From: CAVSWT01 sp963777515
Lineage (GTDB): Bacteria; Bacteroidota; Ignavibacteria; Ignavibacteriales; Ignavibacteriaceae
Direction of reading: 5' to 3'
Assembly (NCBI GenBank): GCA_963777515.1
Contig: CAVZQU010000007.1
Span: 248,001-312,000, forward strand
Length of the DNA stretch: 64,000 bases
Under the pieces are notes generated by a model. The model did not search any database, was not told the origin of the DNA, and saw only the letters and a program-made list of their open reading frames with translations. Below, piece after piece: positions 1 through 8,698 of this stretch (positions are counted from its first letter, which is position 1; the number at the start of each line of letters is the position of its first letter). Made by a program: the position numbers and the translations under genes.

Positions 1-192
1 TTCTGTAAAAACATAATCTGCTTTTTCTTTTTTTGCCTGATAAATTAAATACTCAAGCTTTCTTACTTTATTCCCGGTTAATTCAAATCCGGTTAAATCA
101 TCACGTTTAATTAGGAAATTCCTTCCTTCAAAATTAATTTTCTGAATAGGTGTAGGAAGAAACGCTAAGGATAATTTTTTTGGTATTTTCAT
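1..192 (-). CDS. D-cysteine desulfhydrase / ACC deaminase family PLP enzyme (N-terminal part)
   Basis: Only the first 64 residues lie in the window; the gene runs off the left edge. The start ATG at 192-190 overlaps the TGA of kdsB (ATGA), which fixes the start and suggests co-transcription. Visible are LPTPIQK near residue 12, then KRDDLTGFELTGNKVRKLEYL at about residues 29-49. In this fold-type II PLP family the GNKxRKLE stretch carries the lysine that binds pyridoxal phosphate. Family members degrade D-cysteine to pyruvate, sulfide and ammonia, or deaminate 1-aminocyclopropane-1-carboxylate. The visible part cannot separate these activities. Confidence 0.8.
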   Translation of the reverse strand, partial: MKIPKKLSLAFLPTPIQKINFEGRNFLIKRDDLTGFELTGNKVRKLEYLIYQAKKEKADYVFTE

Positions 193-953
193 TTTTTATT
201 TTTTTTAATTTTTCTTGAATAATAAAGCCTTGCACGTTCCAAATCTTCAGGAGTATCGACCGCAAGGTTGTCAAACTCAGTAACTACAATTTTTATTTTC
301 ATACCATTTTCAAGCATTCGAAGCTGCTCAAGGTTTTCAATTTGTTCTAAATCTGTTGTAGCCAATTGAGTAAATTTAAACAAAGCTTCTCTTCTATATA
401 CATATAAACCAATATGCTTATAAATATCGGCTTTCTTTATTTTTTCAAAGTTGGATCTAGCCTCCCTAACAAAAGGAATTGGAGACCTTGAAAAGTATAA
501 AGCAAAATTATGATAATCAAAAACTACTTTGGGAATTGAAGGTGATTTAAATTCCTCAACCGTTTCTATTTTTTTTGCAAGTGTTGAAACTGAAACATTC
601 GGATCAAAAAGCAAAGGTTCTATTGCCTGGTCTATCATTGTTCCGGATATAAATGGTTCATCGCCCTGAATATTAACTACAATATCAGCTTCCTTAATCC
701 CATTTAAGATATATGCGATTCGATCGGAACCGGTTGCTATATCTTTAGGAGTCATTATAACTTTGGCCCCAAATTCTTGAGCAACTTTCGCAACTTTTTC
801 ATCATCAACAGCAATGATAACTTGTTGAAGCAATTTTGATTTTAAGGAACTTTCATAGGTATGCTGAATCATTGGTTTGCCGCCGATATCGGCAAGCGGT
901 TTCCCCATTAATCGTGTGGAAGCAAATCGTGCTGGAATAACTCCAAGTATCAT
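189..953 (-). CDS. kdsB: 3-deoxy-manno-octulosonate cytidylyltransferase (CMP-KDO synthetase)
   Basis: Cytosolic enzyme that activates KDO with CTP to CMP-KDO for lipid A-core assembly, so the organism makes a KDO-containing outer membrane. The 254-residue length is normal for KdsB. The nucleotide-binding start GVIPARFASTRLMGKPL covers residues 4-20, NIQGDEPF near residue 94 is the metal and substrate loop, and IGLYVYRREAL and AVDTPEDLERA are typical of the C-terminal half. It lies 57 bases after gatC and overlaps the next gene by four bases. The lysine-rich tail after residue 245 is probably unstructured. Confidence 0.96.
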   Translation of the reverse strand: MILGVIPARFASTRLMGKPLADIGGKPMIQHTYESSLKSKLLQQVIIAVDDEKVAKVAQEFGAKVIMTPKDIATGSDRIAYILNGIKEADIVVNIQGDEPFISGTMIDQAIEPLLFDPNVSVSTLAKKIETVEEFKSPSIPKVVFDYHNFALYFSRSPIPFVREARSNFEKIKKADIYKHIGLYVYRREALFKFTQLATTDLEQIENLEQLRMLENGMKIKIVVTEFDNLAVDTPEDLERARLYYSRKIKKNKK

Positions 954-970
954 AAAAAATCAATTATTAA

Positions 971-990
971 ACCTGACGGGTGCCAGGCAG
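971..990. repeat. GC-rich imperfect palindrome in the kdsB-gatC gap
   Basis: A short GC-rich block (core CCTG...CAGG, 972-987) stands out in very AT-rich intergenic DNA between gatC and kdsB. Similar GC-rich inverted blocks occur at 10617-10634 and 39729-39752. It may be a small interspersed palindromic element or a transcribed hairpin. No protein is encoded here. Confidence 0.35.
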
Positions 991-1010
991 ATTAAAAATT
1001 AAAAAATAAG

Positions 1011-1304
1011 TTAGTTCTCACCAATTACTTTTGGGACTTTGAAAAATTCTTCATCTTTATCAGGAGCATTTTTTAACGCGTCTTCTGTTTCGATGGATGG
1101 TTTTACCACATCTTCCCTAAAATTATTTACACCTTCAACCGGATGTGAAAGCGGTTCAACATTTTCTGTATCCAATTCATTTAGCTTTTCCACGTATGTT
1201 AAAATTTCATTTAATTCATTTGTAAATTGATCTAGTTCTTTTTCTTCAAATTTTAATCTTGCTAATTCGGCAATATGTTCAACGTCTTTTCTGCTTACTG
1301 ACAT
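1011..1304 (-). CDS. gatC: Asp-tRNA(Asn)/Glu-tRNA(Gln) amidotransferase subunit C
   Basis: Small subunit of the GatCAB amidotransferase, which converts Glu-tRNA(Gln) and Asp-tRNA(Asn) to the amidated forms in the cytosol. Its job is to brace GatA against GatB. The 97 residues match the family's length and show the standard pattern: an N-terminal VEHIAELARLKF helix, a helix around ILTYVEKLNELD, then EPLSHPVEGVNNFREDVV. It begins two bases after plsC ends and is probably co-transcribed with it. gatA and gatB are not in the window, so the gene is separated from its partners. Confidence 0.95.
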   Translation of the reverse strand: MSVSRKDVEHIAELARLKFEEKELDQFTNELNEILTYVEKLNELDTENVEPLSHPVEGVNNFREDVVKPSIETEDALKNAPDKDEEFFKVPKVIGEN

Positions 1305-1306
1305 TT

Positions 1307-2014
1307 TTAATTTCCTTTTTTATTTTCAATTACAATATCTCTAACTTTCTGCATAAGCTCAAGCTCATCTTTTCTATTTGAAATATTCTCTATTGAAATC
1401 GGCTCTGCAAAATGAAGATGAATTGTTCCCGGATTAATTTTTAATTTTCCCTTAGGCAATATTTTTTCAGAACCGCTTATTGAAACCGGTATAATTGGGA
1501 AACCAGCTTTTACAGCGAGATAAAAAGCACCGCGTTTAAATTGTTGAACTTCACCAGTTTTACTCCTCGTACCTTCTGCAAAAATAGTAGCGGATATCCC
1601 TTTTTTTGTCATTTTATTTTTTGCTTCATGAATGCTTTTAATTGCTTTTTCCGGATTCTGCCTGTCAATCATTATATATGGTCCAAGCCAAAGCTGCCAG
1701 CCAAAAAAAGGTATTTTAGCAAGCTCTTTTTTAAATACAATACTCATATTATTAGGAATTCCAAATTGTAAAGCTGTAATATCAAATTGACTGCTATGAT
1801 TTGATACAAAGACATAAGTTTTTTTATGATCAAAATTTTCTAATCCGGTTATCTTTAGCTTTACTCCGCTAATAAATAAAATTCCACCTGAAAAAACTTT
1901 TGCCAGCTTAAAATATAAATAATTACTTCGATCAAAAACTGCGAAAAGAATTGCAAAGATGGAGCAAATAAAAGTGTAAATTATAATTAATAACAGCTTA
2001 AAATAAGTTATCAA
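1307..2014 (-). CDS. plsC: 1-acyl-sn-glycerol-3-phosphate acyltransferase
   Basis: Inner-membrane enzyme that acylates lysophosphatidic acid to phosphatidic acid in phospholipid synthesis. The catalytic HX4D motif is NHSSQFD (His73, Asp78), and the substrate-binding EGTRSKTGE begins near residue 147. One or two hydrophobic segments precede residue 50. The 235-residue length is usual for PlsC. Its ATG overlaps the stop of the upstream M48 protease gene by four bases (ATGA), so the two are translationally coupled, and gatC follows two bases later. Another lysophospholipid acyltransferase of the same superfamily cannot be excluded. Confidence 0.92.
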   Translation of the reverse strand: MITYFKLLLIIIYTFICSIFAILFAVFDRSNYLYFKLAKVFSGGILFISGVKLKITGLENFDHKKTYVFVSNHSSQFDITALQFGIPNNMSIVFKKELAKIPFFGWQLWLGPYIMIDRQNPEKAIKSIHEAKNKMTKKGISATIFAEGTRSKTGEVQQFKRGAFYLAVKAGFPIIPVSISGSEKILPKGKLKINPGTIHLHFAEPISIENISNRKDELELMQKVRDIVIENKKGN

Positions 2015-3162
2015 TTTTCTTCCTCAAAGGCTGTCATTTCAGCTTTTTTATCCTTACTCAACTGCTCATTATTTTTAACTAAATCTTCAATGGCACTTAT
2101 TCTTTTTTTAACAGAAGGATGGCTATAGAAAAACCACTCTACAAATGGATGAGGGTCCTTATCTCCTAAGTTCTGATCATTCAATTTGTTTAAAGTTGAA
2201 ATGAAAGCGTCTGCCTTGCTGGTTGACTTGATAGCGTATTCATCAGCTTCATATTCATATTTACGAGATAATATATTTGACAATGGAGATTGAACTAAAC
2301 CGATTAACATGGCCCAGAGTGTCAGCAGCGGCAAAGCTGCAATATTACTAATTGATTCAAATCCAAACCAACCGATTGAAACTCTATATAAAACTGCAAT
2401 GAGAAAAAGTGTAACAAAACTTGAAACAGTTCCAATTATTATATTTTTTATTATATGCTTTTTCTTATAGTGGCCAAGTTCATGAGCAATTACTGTTTCA
2501 ATTTCATCATCAGTGTAATTATCAAGAAGAGTATCACCCAATAAAATTCTTTTTGATTTTCCAATACCGGTGAAAGCTGCGTTGGCTTTTTTAGTGTTCT
2601 TGCTCATATCAAACTTGAAAACATTTTCAACTTTAATACCGGCGTCTTTTGCTAAGTTGCTTATTCGTGTTTTCAGTTCTTCATTTTCAATTGGAGTTAC
2701 TTTATAAAAAATAGGAAGAATTATAATAGGAACAATTCTTGCCAAAACAACTGAAATCAAAAAGAGAGCAATTGCAAAGGGCAGCCACCACAATTGTTCA
2801 AATTTGTTTAATGAATAGAAAAAGAAAAGTAAAATTGGAATTCCAATCACGCTGGACACAAGAATTCCTTTTAGCCCCTCCCAAATCCATTTAGCGAAGG
2901 TTTGATTTGATAAATTATATTTATGTTCAAGATAAAACCCGGAATAATACTTAACCGGAGAAAAGAGAATTGCACTAGTTATTCCAGACACAATAACAAA
3001 ACTTAAAAACAATAAGTATTGATTTGAAAAAATATTGCTTAAATAATTTTCTAACGAAGTACTTAGTCCGGTTAGTACAAAAAGTAGAATGACGATAAAA
3101 GTCATTATACCTTCACCAATTCCAACAGCTAATTTTATATTGTTATATTTTTTTGAATCCAT
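2011..3162 (-). CDS. M48 family (Ste24/HtpX-like) integral membrane zinc metalloprotease
   Basis: Membrane-embedded zinc protease. The HEXXH motif is HELGH at residues 227-231, and the third zinc ligand lies in EADEYA near residue 305. Strongly hydrophobic segments occur around residues 11-32, 46-68, 98-118, 125-153, 238-260 and 273-293. At 383 residues it is close to the CAAX prenyl protease Ste24 class in length and topology. Bacteria do not prenylate proteins, so the likely role is membrane protein quality control; that is inference. It is the first gene of an M48-plsC-gatC-kdsB run, beginning after the terminator that closes the bat operon. Confidence 0.88.
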   Translation of the reverse strand: MDSKKYNNIKLAVGIGEGIMTFIVILLFVLTGLSTSLENYLSNIFSNQYLLFLSFVIVSGITSAILFSPVKYYSGFYLEHKYNLSNQTFAKWIWEGLKGILVSSVIGIPILLFFFYSLNKFEQLWWLPFAIALFLISVVLARIVPIIILPIFYKVTPIENEELKTRISNLAKDAGIKVENVFKFDMSKNTKKANAAFTGIGKSKRILLGDTLLDNYTDDEIETVIAHELGHYKKKHIIKNIIIGTVSSFVTLFLIAVLYRVSIGWFGFESISNIAALPLLTLWAMLIGLVQSPLSNILSRKYEYEADEYAIKSTSKADAFISTLNKLNDQNLGDKDPHPFVEWFFYSHPSVKKRISAIEDLVKNNEQLSKDKKAEMTAFEEEN

Positions 3163-3219
3163 AATGTAAAAATACTTAGTATGTTGCCTTCAATCAATTT
3201 ATTGTTTATTTGGACACAT

Positions 3220-3250
3220 AAAAAATCCCGGAATTAAGTAATTGCCGGGA
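3220..3250 (-). terminator. Intrinsic terminator of the bat operon
   Basis: Read on the minus strand, TCCCGG (3250-3245) pairs with CCGGGA (3231-3226) across a 13-base loop and is followed at once by a run of Ts. It lies 30 bases beyond the batE stop and before the M48 protease start, so it should end the long bat transcript. Confidence 0.75.
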
Positions 3251-3278
3251 ATTAAATATGAGTATTTATGTATATAAC

Positions 3279-4046
3279 TTAAATTACCCTAAGTTTATCG
3301 TCTGATACCCAACCAATTTTACCATCTGGCAGACGAACTTTAACCCAATCATTTATTTTGTCTTCAACCTTAACTTTTAATCCCTCGTGAACTACAAATG
3401 CATCATTACTTCCCGAATCCGGCGCTGTTTTAATATTTACAACTGTATCAGTAATAATAGCATTCTTAATATTTTCCTCCCTGTTCAATCTTATTGTTAA
3501 GAGAATCGAAGAAAATATAAATAAACCGAGGAAAATCAATCCACTAAAAAAACTATATTTCTGTATCTTATTTTGCTTTGAAAAAAAGTAAAGTCCAATT
3601 GCCAGCAATATCAATAAATAAAATATATATGCAGTTATTGTCCATCCTTTAATGGTAAAAACAGCCAGCAAAGCTTCCCACCATTGAAAAATAAAAAACT
3701 TCGGTAATGGTTCAATTTTATCAACAGTCTTTGAATCAACTAAAGCTATATTGTGAATTATATCTTCGTCGGTCGGCTCAAGCTTTAAAGCTTTTTCGTA
3801 ATATAAAATAGCGTGTCCAATGTTACCTTCCCTGTAATAGGCATTTCCTAAGTTGTAATACAAAGCTGCTGATTCATATCCATCATCAATAAGCTTTTTA
3901 TATTCTTTAACTGCGTCTTCAAATTTATTATTTCTGTATAAGTCATTCGCTTTATTAAATTCATTTTCAGCATTCTTTGACTGCAAAGCAAATGAATAAG
4001 AAAATAACGATAAGAATATAAGTATGATATTAATTTTCTTAAACAT
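3279..4046 (-). CDS. batE: BatE-like TPR protein with C-terminal SH3b domain
   Basis: Last gene of the aerotolerance operon. The start at 4046 is preferred over an upstream ATG because it opens a clear signal peptide (MFKKINIILIFLSLFSYSFA). Two or three TPRs follow (NKANDLYRNNKFEDAVKEY, then ALYYNLGNAYYREGNIGHAI). Two transmembrane segments lie around residues 135-185. The C-terminal about 65 residues resemble a bacterial SH3 domain (VNIKTAPDSGS, WVKVRLPDGKIGWV). It overlaps batD by eight bases. In Bacteroides and Leptospira, Bat proteins are associated with oxygen and stress tolerance; the molecular role of BatE is not known. Confidence 0.85.
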   Translation of the reverse strand: MFKKINIILIFLSLFSYSFALQSKNAENEFNKANDLYRNNKFEDAVKEYKKLIDDGYESAALYYNLGNAYYREGNIGHAILYYEKALKLEPTDEDIIHNIALVDSKTVDKIEPLPKFFIFQWWEALLAVFTIKGWTITAYIFYLLILLAIGLYFFSKQNKIQKYSFFSGLIFLGLFIFSSILLTIRLNREENIKNAIITDTVVNIKTAPDSGSNDAFVVHEGLKVKVEDKINDWVKVRLPDGKIGWVSDDKLRVI

Positions 4047-5877
4047 GTTTTTTATCCGAAAAAGATTTTTCAAGTTCAATAATTATTCTAGTGGATTCTT
4101 CATACATATCATTCATGGTATTTACACCATCTTTGGAAGCAGCAAAACGAATATATTCACATTTCTCTGCACATGTTTTAAAATCATTAATTAAGTCATC
4201 TTTAATATTATTATTCGTCAGTTCATTGATAGCTTTATCCAAAGTGAAATCTGATTTAGCAATTCTGAATTTATCTTCTAAGTAACCAAAAAGCGCTTGA
4301 GATATTTCAGAATAAAATTCAGTCTGCTTATTTTCTTCTTTAAGCTTCTGTGCAAGTTTCAAACGGTTGCGGGCAACTTTTTGTGCTTTTTGAAATTTAA
4401 GTAGTTGAAGATTACCTGCAAGTTTGTCTGTTTTCTTTTTCCAGCTAACTAAACCGACCAACAAGACCAACGGTAATGCTGCGGCAGACCAAAATCCAAT
4501 GCTATATATTAAATATGTATCTTTCTTTTCAAGTGCTTCATTAGAAGTTTTGATAAAACGGATATCATTATCTAATACTTTTATATCCTCTTTCCCGGAA
4601 GAAGTATAATTTGCAATTTGTTCACCTTGATCAATTTTTATTTTATATTCCGGTGTCGATAAAGTCTCGTAAGATTTCTTATTCGGATTAAAATAAGAGA
4701 ATTCAATTGGAGGAATTGTTTTTGTCCCAGCAATTCGTGGAACAATTAAATAATCAACATCCATTTTACCTGAAACAACATTCTTTCGGCTTATATCTTG
4801 TTTAACCTGGGGATCATATTTTTCCATTCCAGTTGGCAGCTTAACTTCAGGAGCGTTTAATAACTTAATGTTACCTGTTCCACTTATATCTAATTTAATG
4901 TTAATTGGGTCATTTGTTTTTGTTTCAGATTTATCAAGGCTTGAAGTCATTTTAAAACTACCAACAGCACCATTAAAAGAAGGCGGCACATTTTTACTTG
5001 GCAGAGGCAACACATTTAATTTGATAGTATTTGATTTAGCTAGATAATTAACTGTCTGCCCGGTATCAAAAAAAGGATCATTAAAAAAGTCATCAAAGAA
5101 ATTACCGTTGCTTTTATGTTTCTTTCTTACTTGAACCGGGACATTTAATTCAAAAGGAGAAACCTTTAATTCACCAGTCTGTGAAGGAAATAAAGCTGCT
5201 TTCTTCAAGATACCAACGCGATACTGTTTTCCATTAACAACTTCTGTAGTAAACATAATAGTTGGTGAAGTCTCTAACTCTTCCGCCCAAAAACCTTGAT
5301 ACTGGGGAAGCTTAGAAATGCTCATTTGAGCAGCAATATTCACTCTTGTATAGAGTTTATAAGTTACAATAACTTGTTCACCAACATAGACTTTTTTCTT
5401 ATCAGCCACTGCTCTTATAAATAAATTATCTCCAATCTCTTTATTTGTGGCTGTATTATCCAGTTGCTGCTGCTGGTTTTGAGCTTGCTTCTGCGGTTGG
5501 GATGAACCTTTAACAACTTCTACAGTTATAGGATCAGATTTGTACTTTGTTCCTTTATAATCAATTGAAGCCGAGCCAATTATAAACTTTCCGATACTCT
5601 TGGGCTGCAAATAATATGAAAAAGAAATTGATGCAGACTGTGCGCCATTTATAAATTGAATGCTTGTTGATTGATTAGGGCCTGATAGAGTTAAAAAATT
5701 ACTGAATGACGGGGCAGAGAAATTTTTAATATTGTTTATGTCCGTTCCCGAAAAAGTAAATGTAATTTGGAACCTATCCTGCAGTCCAACCGGATTGTCA
5801 CTTACAGATGCAGTAAGCGATTGAGCAAGTATACCGCTTGTACAGAGAAAAAATATTATTGCAAAATATTTTTTCAT
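4039..5877 (-). CDS. batD: BatD family protein (aerotolerance operon)
   Basis: About 612 residues with a cleavable signal peptide (MKKYFAIIFFLCTSGILAQ); the start at 5877 is chosen because upstream in-frame codons would precede that signal. The large periplasmic part contains repeated beta-sandwich BatD units, for example the strand after KKVYVGEQVIVTYKLYT near residue 180 and a second unit near residue 345. A Q-rich linker (QKQAQNQQQQ) lies around residue 150. One transmembrane helix (YSIGFWSAAALPLVLLVGLV) anchors it, followed by a helical cytoplasmic tail ending in an FGYLEDKFRIAKSDFTLD region. It starts one base after batC ends. BatD is thought to present or scaffold the VWA proteins BatA and BatB. 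Confidence 0.9.
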   Translation of the reverse strand: MKKYFAIIFFLCTSGILAQSLTASVSDNPVGLQDRFQITFTFSGTDINNIKNFSAPSFSNFLTLSGPNQSTSIQFINGAQSASISFSYYLQPKSIGKFIIGSASIDYKGTKYKSDPITVEVVKGSSQPQKQAQNQQQQLDNTATNKEIGDNLFIRAVADKKKVYVGEQVIVTYKLYTRVNIAAQMSISKLPQYQGFWAEELETSPTIMFTTEVVNGKQYRVGILKKAALFPSQTGELKVSPFELNVPVQVRKKHKSNGNFFDDFFNDPFFDTGQTVNYLAKSNTIKLNVLPLPSKNVPPSFNGAVGSFKMTSSLDKSETKTNDPINIKLDISGTGNIKLLNAPEVKLPTGMEKYDPQVKQDISRKNVVSGKMDVDYLIVPRIAGTKTIPPIEFSYFNPNKKSYETLSTPEYKIKIDQGEQIANYTSSGKEDIKVLDNDIRFIKTSNEALEKKDTYLIYSIGFWSAAALPLVLLVGLVSWKKKTDKLAGNLQLLKFQKAQKVARNRLKLAQKLKEENKQTEFYSEISQALFGYLEDKFRIAKSDFTLDKAINELTNNNIKDDLINDFKTCAEKCEYIRFAASKDGVNTMNDMYEESTRIIIELEKSFSDKKHV

Positions 5878-5878
5878 C

Positions 5879-6640
5879 TTACCAATCCTTGTCGGTTTTA
5901 ATAGGATTCCCTCTTTTTCTTCTAATATTTTTCTGCAATTCTTTTTCATTGTTCTTTAATGCATCAAGAATTCTTTCAGCTTCGGCTTTTGTAATTTTAT
6001 TTTTATCAGGCTGTTTTAGATTATCCTGTTTTGCTTCCTGGTTTTTATTTGGCTTATTCTGATTCTGCTGATTTTGCTTATCTTGTTGCTGTTTTTGATC
6101 TTTGTTTTTATTCTGCTGGTTCTTATTATTTTGGTCGTTCTTATTTTGATCTTTATTTTTCTTATCTTTGTTTTTATCGTTTTTATTCTGGTTCTGTTGA
6201 TTTTTATTTTTATCCTTATTCAACATTGATAACGCATAAGATAAATTGTATTTAGTATCATCATCGTTCGGATTAAGCTTCAATGAATTTTTATATGCTT
6301 CAATACTTTCCTTAATTTTTTTCGATTTTAATAATGAATTACCAATATTATGGTAAACTTTAGCTTTATCCATTTTATCTTTGCTCTCCGATAAAGCTTT
6401 TTGATATGACTTTAGAGCTTCTTCATATCTTTTTTGTTTGTAATATGCATCACCAAGATTAAAATTTCCTTTAAAGTTATTTTCAGAATTTTCAAGACTC
6501 TTTTTAAAGTTTACTTCAGCATCAGCATATTTACCCTCTTTATATAGATCAACGCCGTCATTATTCAAACTTCTGGTGCTTTGGGCGTTTGCTTGACCAA
6601 CAATTAGAAAAATTAAACCAATAAAAAATATTTTATACAT
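5879..6640 (-). CDS. batC: BatC-like TPR protein with long charged low-complexity tail
   Basis: 253 residues: a signal peptide (MYKIFFIGLIFLIVGQANA), then about four TPRs (residues 25-140; for example VDLYKEGKYADAEVNFKKSL and KVYHNIGNSLLKSKKIKESI). A stretch of roughly 65 residues then consists almost wholly of Lys, Asn, Gln and Asp. It closes with a conserved-looking segment (KITKAEAERILDALKNNEKELQKNI) typical of BatC and related TPR/VWA partners. It sits 16 bases after batB and is followed immediately by batD. The periplasmic TPRs probably mediate protein contacts within the Bat complex. Confidence 0.87.
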   Translation of the reverse strand: MYKIFFIGLIFLIVGQANAQSTRSLNNDGVDLYKEGKYADAEVNFKKSLENSENNFKGNFNLGDAYYKQKRYEEALKSYQKALSESKDKMDKAKVYHNIGNSLLKSKKIKESIEAYKNSLKLNPNDDDTKYNLSYALSMLNKDKNKNQQNQNKNDKNKDKKNKDQNKNDQNNKNQQNKNKDQKQQQDKQNQQNQNKPNKNQEAKQDNLKQPDKNKITKAEAERILDALKNNEKELQKNIRRKRGNPIKTDKDW

Positions 6641-6656
6641 AATTAACTTTTAATTT

Positions 6657-7697
6657 TTATTCAATTCCTAATTTCTTGTTTAGCTTACCATACAAAGGAG
6701 ATTTTCGTTCCGAAATAAAAAATTCAAGTATTAACAGAAAAATTGCCGGTGCTAAAAAATAATAAAACCTGTCTTCGTAATCAGTAACCTTTTTTACACC
6801 AAATTCAGTTTTTTCCAAAGAAGAAAGATCTTTGTAAATCATATCAAGCTGATCTTCATAATTAGAACCACGGTAATATTTGCCGTTACCCTCGGACGCT
6901 ATTTGCTTTAAAATATCTTCATCCAGCTTTGTTAAAACGATATTCCCGTTTTTGTCCTGTTTAAATCCAGACTGTACACCTCTTGAATTAAAAACCGGGA
7001 TAGGGACACCATCAGGGGAACCCAAACCAATTGTATAAATTTTTATTTTTTTATCAACAGCATTATCTACAGCTTTTGTTATATCGCCTTCATGATCTTC
7101 ACCGTCAGTAATTATTATTATAGCTTTTTGAGTATTTACCTTATAATCAAATGACTTTACAGCAAGATTTATTGCTGAAGCTATTGCAGTTCCCTGTTGG
7201 GGCACAGAATTTTCATTGACTGCAGAAAGGAAAAGATCGGCAGCAGAATAATCAGTAGTTAAAGGAAATTGTACATAAGCATCTCCGGCAAAAACAATTA
7301 AGCCAATTCTATCTCCATGAAGCTTTTTAATTAAAGTAGAAATCTGGTATTTAGCTTTATCAAGCCTATTGGGTTTTATATCCTCTGCCTGCATACTTAA
7401 AGAAACATCCAGGCAAATCATTACATCTATACCTGTTTGCTTTACTGTTTCCATCTTAGTACCAATCTGAGGGTTTGCTGCTGATAATATTAATAATTCA
7501 AAAGCTACAAGAAAGATTACAATTTTTATAACACTCTTGGCGTTACTGTGGGAGGAAAATAAAATGTGATGTAGTTTTTTGTCAGCAAAATTTTCAAGCA
7601 GTTTTCTTTTTCTATACCATAAGTAAAAAAATAGCAAAGCGAAAACTGGAAGAAGGTATAAACCGTACAGGTATTCCGAATGTTCAAATCTAAACAT
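6657..7697 (-). CDS. batB: BatB, VWA-domain membrane protein
   Basis: 346 residues. Two N-terminal transmembrane helices (about 10-28 and 58-76) and one at the C terminus (about 312-328) flank a von Willebrand A domain. The MIDAS motif is complete: DVSLS with Asp97, Ser99 and Ser101, a threonine in the FPLTTDYS region, and the TDGEDHEG aspartate near residue 200. The tail around GNGKYYRGSNYEDQLDMIYKDL is typical of BatB. The true batA stop lies four bases upstream, giving normal operon spacing. It is thought to act with BatA as a metal-dependent protein-interaction module. Confidence 0.93.
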   Translation of the reverse strand: MFRFEHSEYLYGLYLLPVFALLFFYLWYRKRKLLENFADKKLHHILFSSHSNAKSVIKIVIFLVAFELLILSAANPQIGTKMETVKQTGIDVMICLDVSLSMQAEDIKPNRLDKAKYQISTLIKKLHGDRIGLIVFAGDAYVQFPLTTDYSAADLFLSAVNENSVPQQGTAIASAINLAVKSFDYKVNTQKAIIIITDGEDHEGDITKAVDNAVDKKIKIYTIGLGSPDGVPIPVFNSRGVQSGFKQDKNGNIVLTKLDEDILKQIASEGNGKYYRGSNYEDQLDMIYKDLSSLEKTEFGVKKVTDYEDRFYYFLAPAIFLLILEFFISERKSPLYGKLNKKLGIE

Positions 7698-7701
7698 AAA
7701 A

Positions 7702-8698
7702 TTAAGGAATCTTTCTCAAAATTGTTTGGGATAAGCCTAATTCTAAAAATATTAAATATTATTCCTCCGCCAAGCCAGGAATAAAATAATTCATGAACAT
7801 TTTTATAGGATGTTACTTCTATTTTGGTTTTTTCAAGCTTATCTATTTCGTTATAAATTTCTCTTAGTTTTTTATTATTAGTTGCCCTAAAATATTTTCC
7901 GCCTGTGATATCAGATATTTTAGTTAAAACACTTTCATCAATCTCAACAGGAACCATTTGATATCTTGTCCCAAAAGGAGTCTGAACTGGATATGGAGCT
8001 TGCCCTTCCGTACCTACTCCAATAGTGTAAATTCTTATCCCAAATGTTTTAGCTATTTGAGCTGCGGAAATTGGGTCGACTTCTCCGCTGTTGTTTACAC
8101 CGTCCGTAAGTAGAATTATTATTTTACTTTTGGCATCGCTATCTTTTAACCTATTTACACCGTTGGCAATAGCATTCCCGATAGCAGTACCGTCCTCAAT
8201 CATTCCGCTTTTAACCTGGCTTAATAGATTCCTAAGAACTGAATAATCAACTGTAAGCGGACATTGTGTAAAAGCATCCCTGGCAAAAATCACCAAGCCG
8301 ATTCTGTCCGATGTTCTTCCTTTAATAAATTGATCAATAACATTTTTAGCTGCTTCAATTCTATTCGGCTTTAAATCTTCTGCAAGCATACTTCCTGAAA
8401 TATCTAAAACCATAGCGATATCAATTCCTTCTGTGTATGTATCTTCGCCGGAAGAGAATGTCTGAGGACGCGCAAGTGCAATAATCAATAATGCCAATCC
8501 TAATGCTCTTAGAATTGCTGGCAGATGCCTGAACCTTTCTCTTAAAGTAACAGGAATTCCTTTGAATAAATTCAATGATGAATAAGTTATTGAAGGTTGT
8601 TTCTTCTTTCCTCTAAACCAATAATAAGCCAGCATTAACGGAATTAGAATTAGGAAATACAAAATCCAGGGATATGCAAATGTTACTCCTTTAAACAT
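7702..8698 (-). CDS. batA: BatA, VWA-domain membrane protein (one-base frameshift near the 3' end)
   Basis: VWA protein with two N-terminal transmembrane helices (about 10-25 and 62-77) and an intact MIDAS (DISGS; Asp99, Ser101, Ser103) plus LLTDGVNNSGE. Read literally, the frame runs on into batB to 7526 with an unrelated hydrophobic tail. Removing one base from the A5 run at 7745-7749 restores FLELGLSQTILRKIP and a stop at 7702, four bases before the batB ATG and matching the usual BatA end. I therefore treat the overlap as a one-base insertion, probably a sequence error, and end the gene at 7702. It overlaps the upstream gene by eight bases. Confidence 0.9.

Noticed and set aside
6100..6230. 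Microsatellite or CRISPR-like repeat in batC
   Set aside because: The repeats are degenerate Lys/Asn/Gln/Asp codons within a frame, with no fixed repeat-spacer structure.
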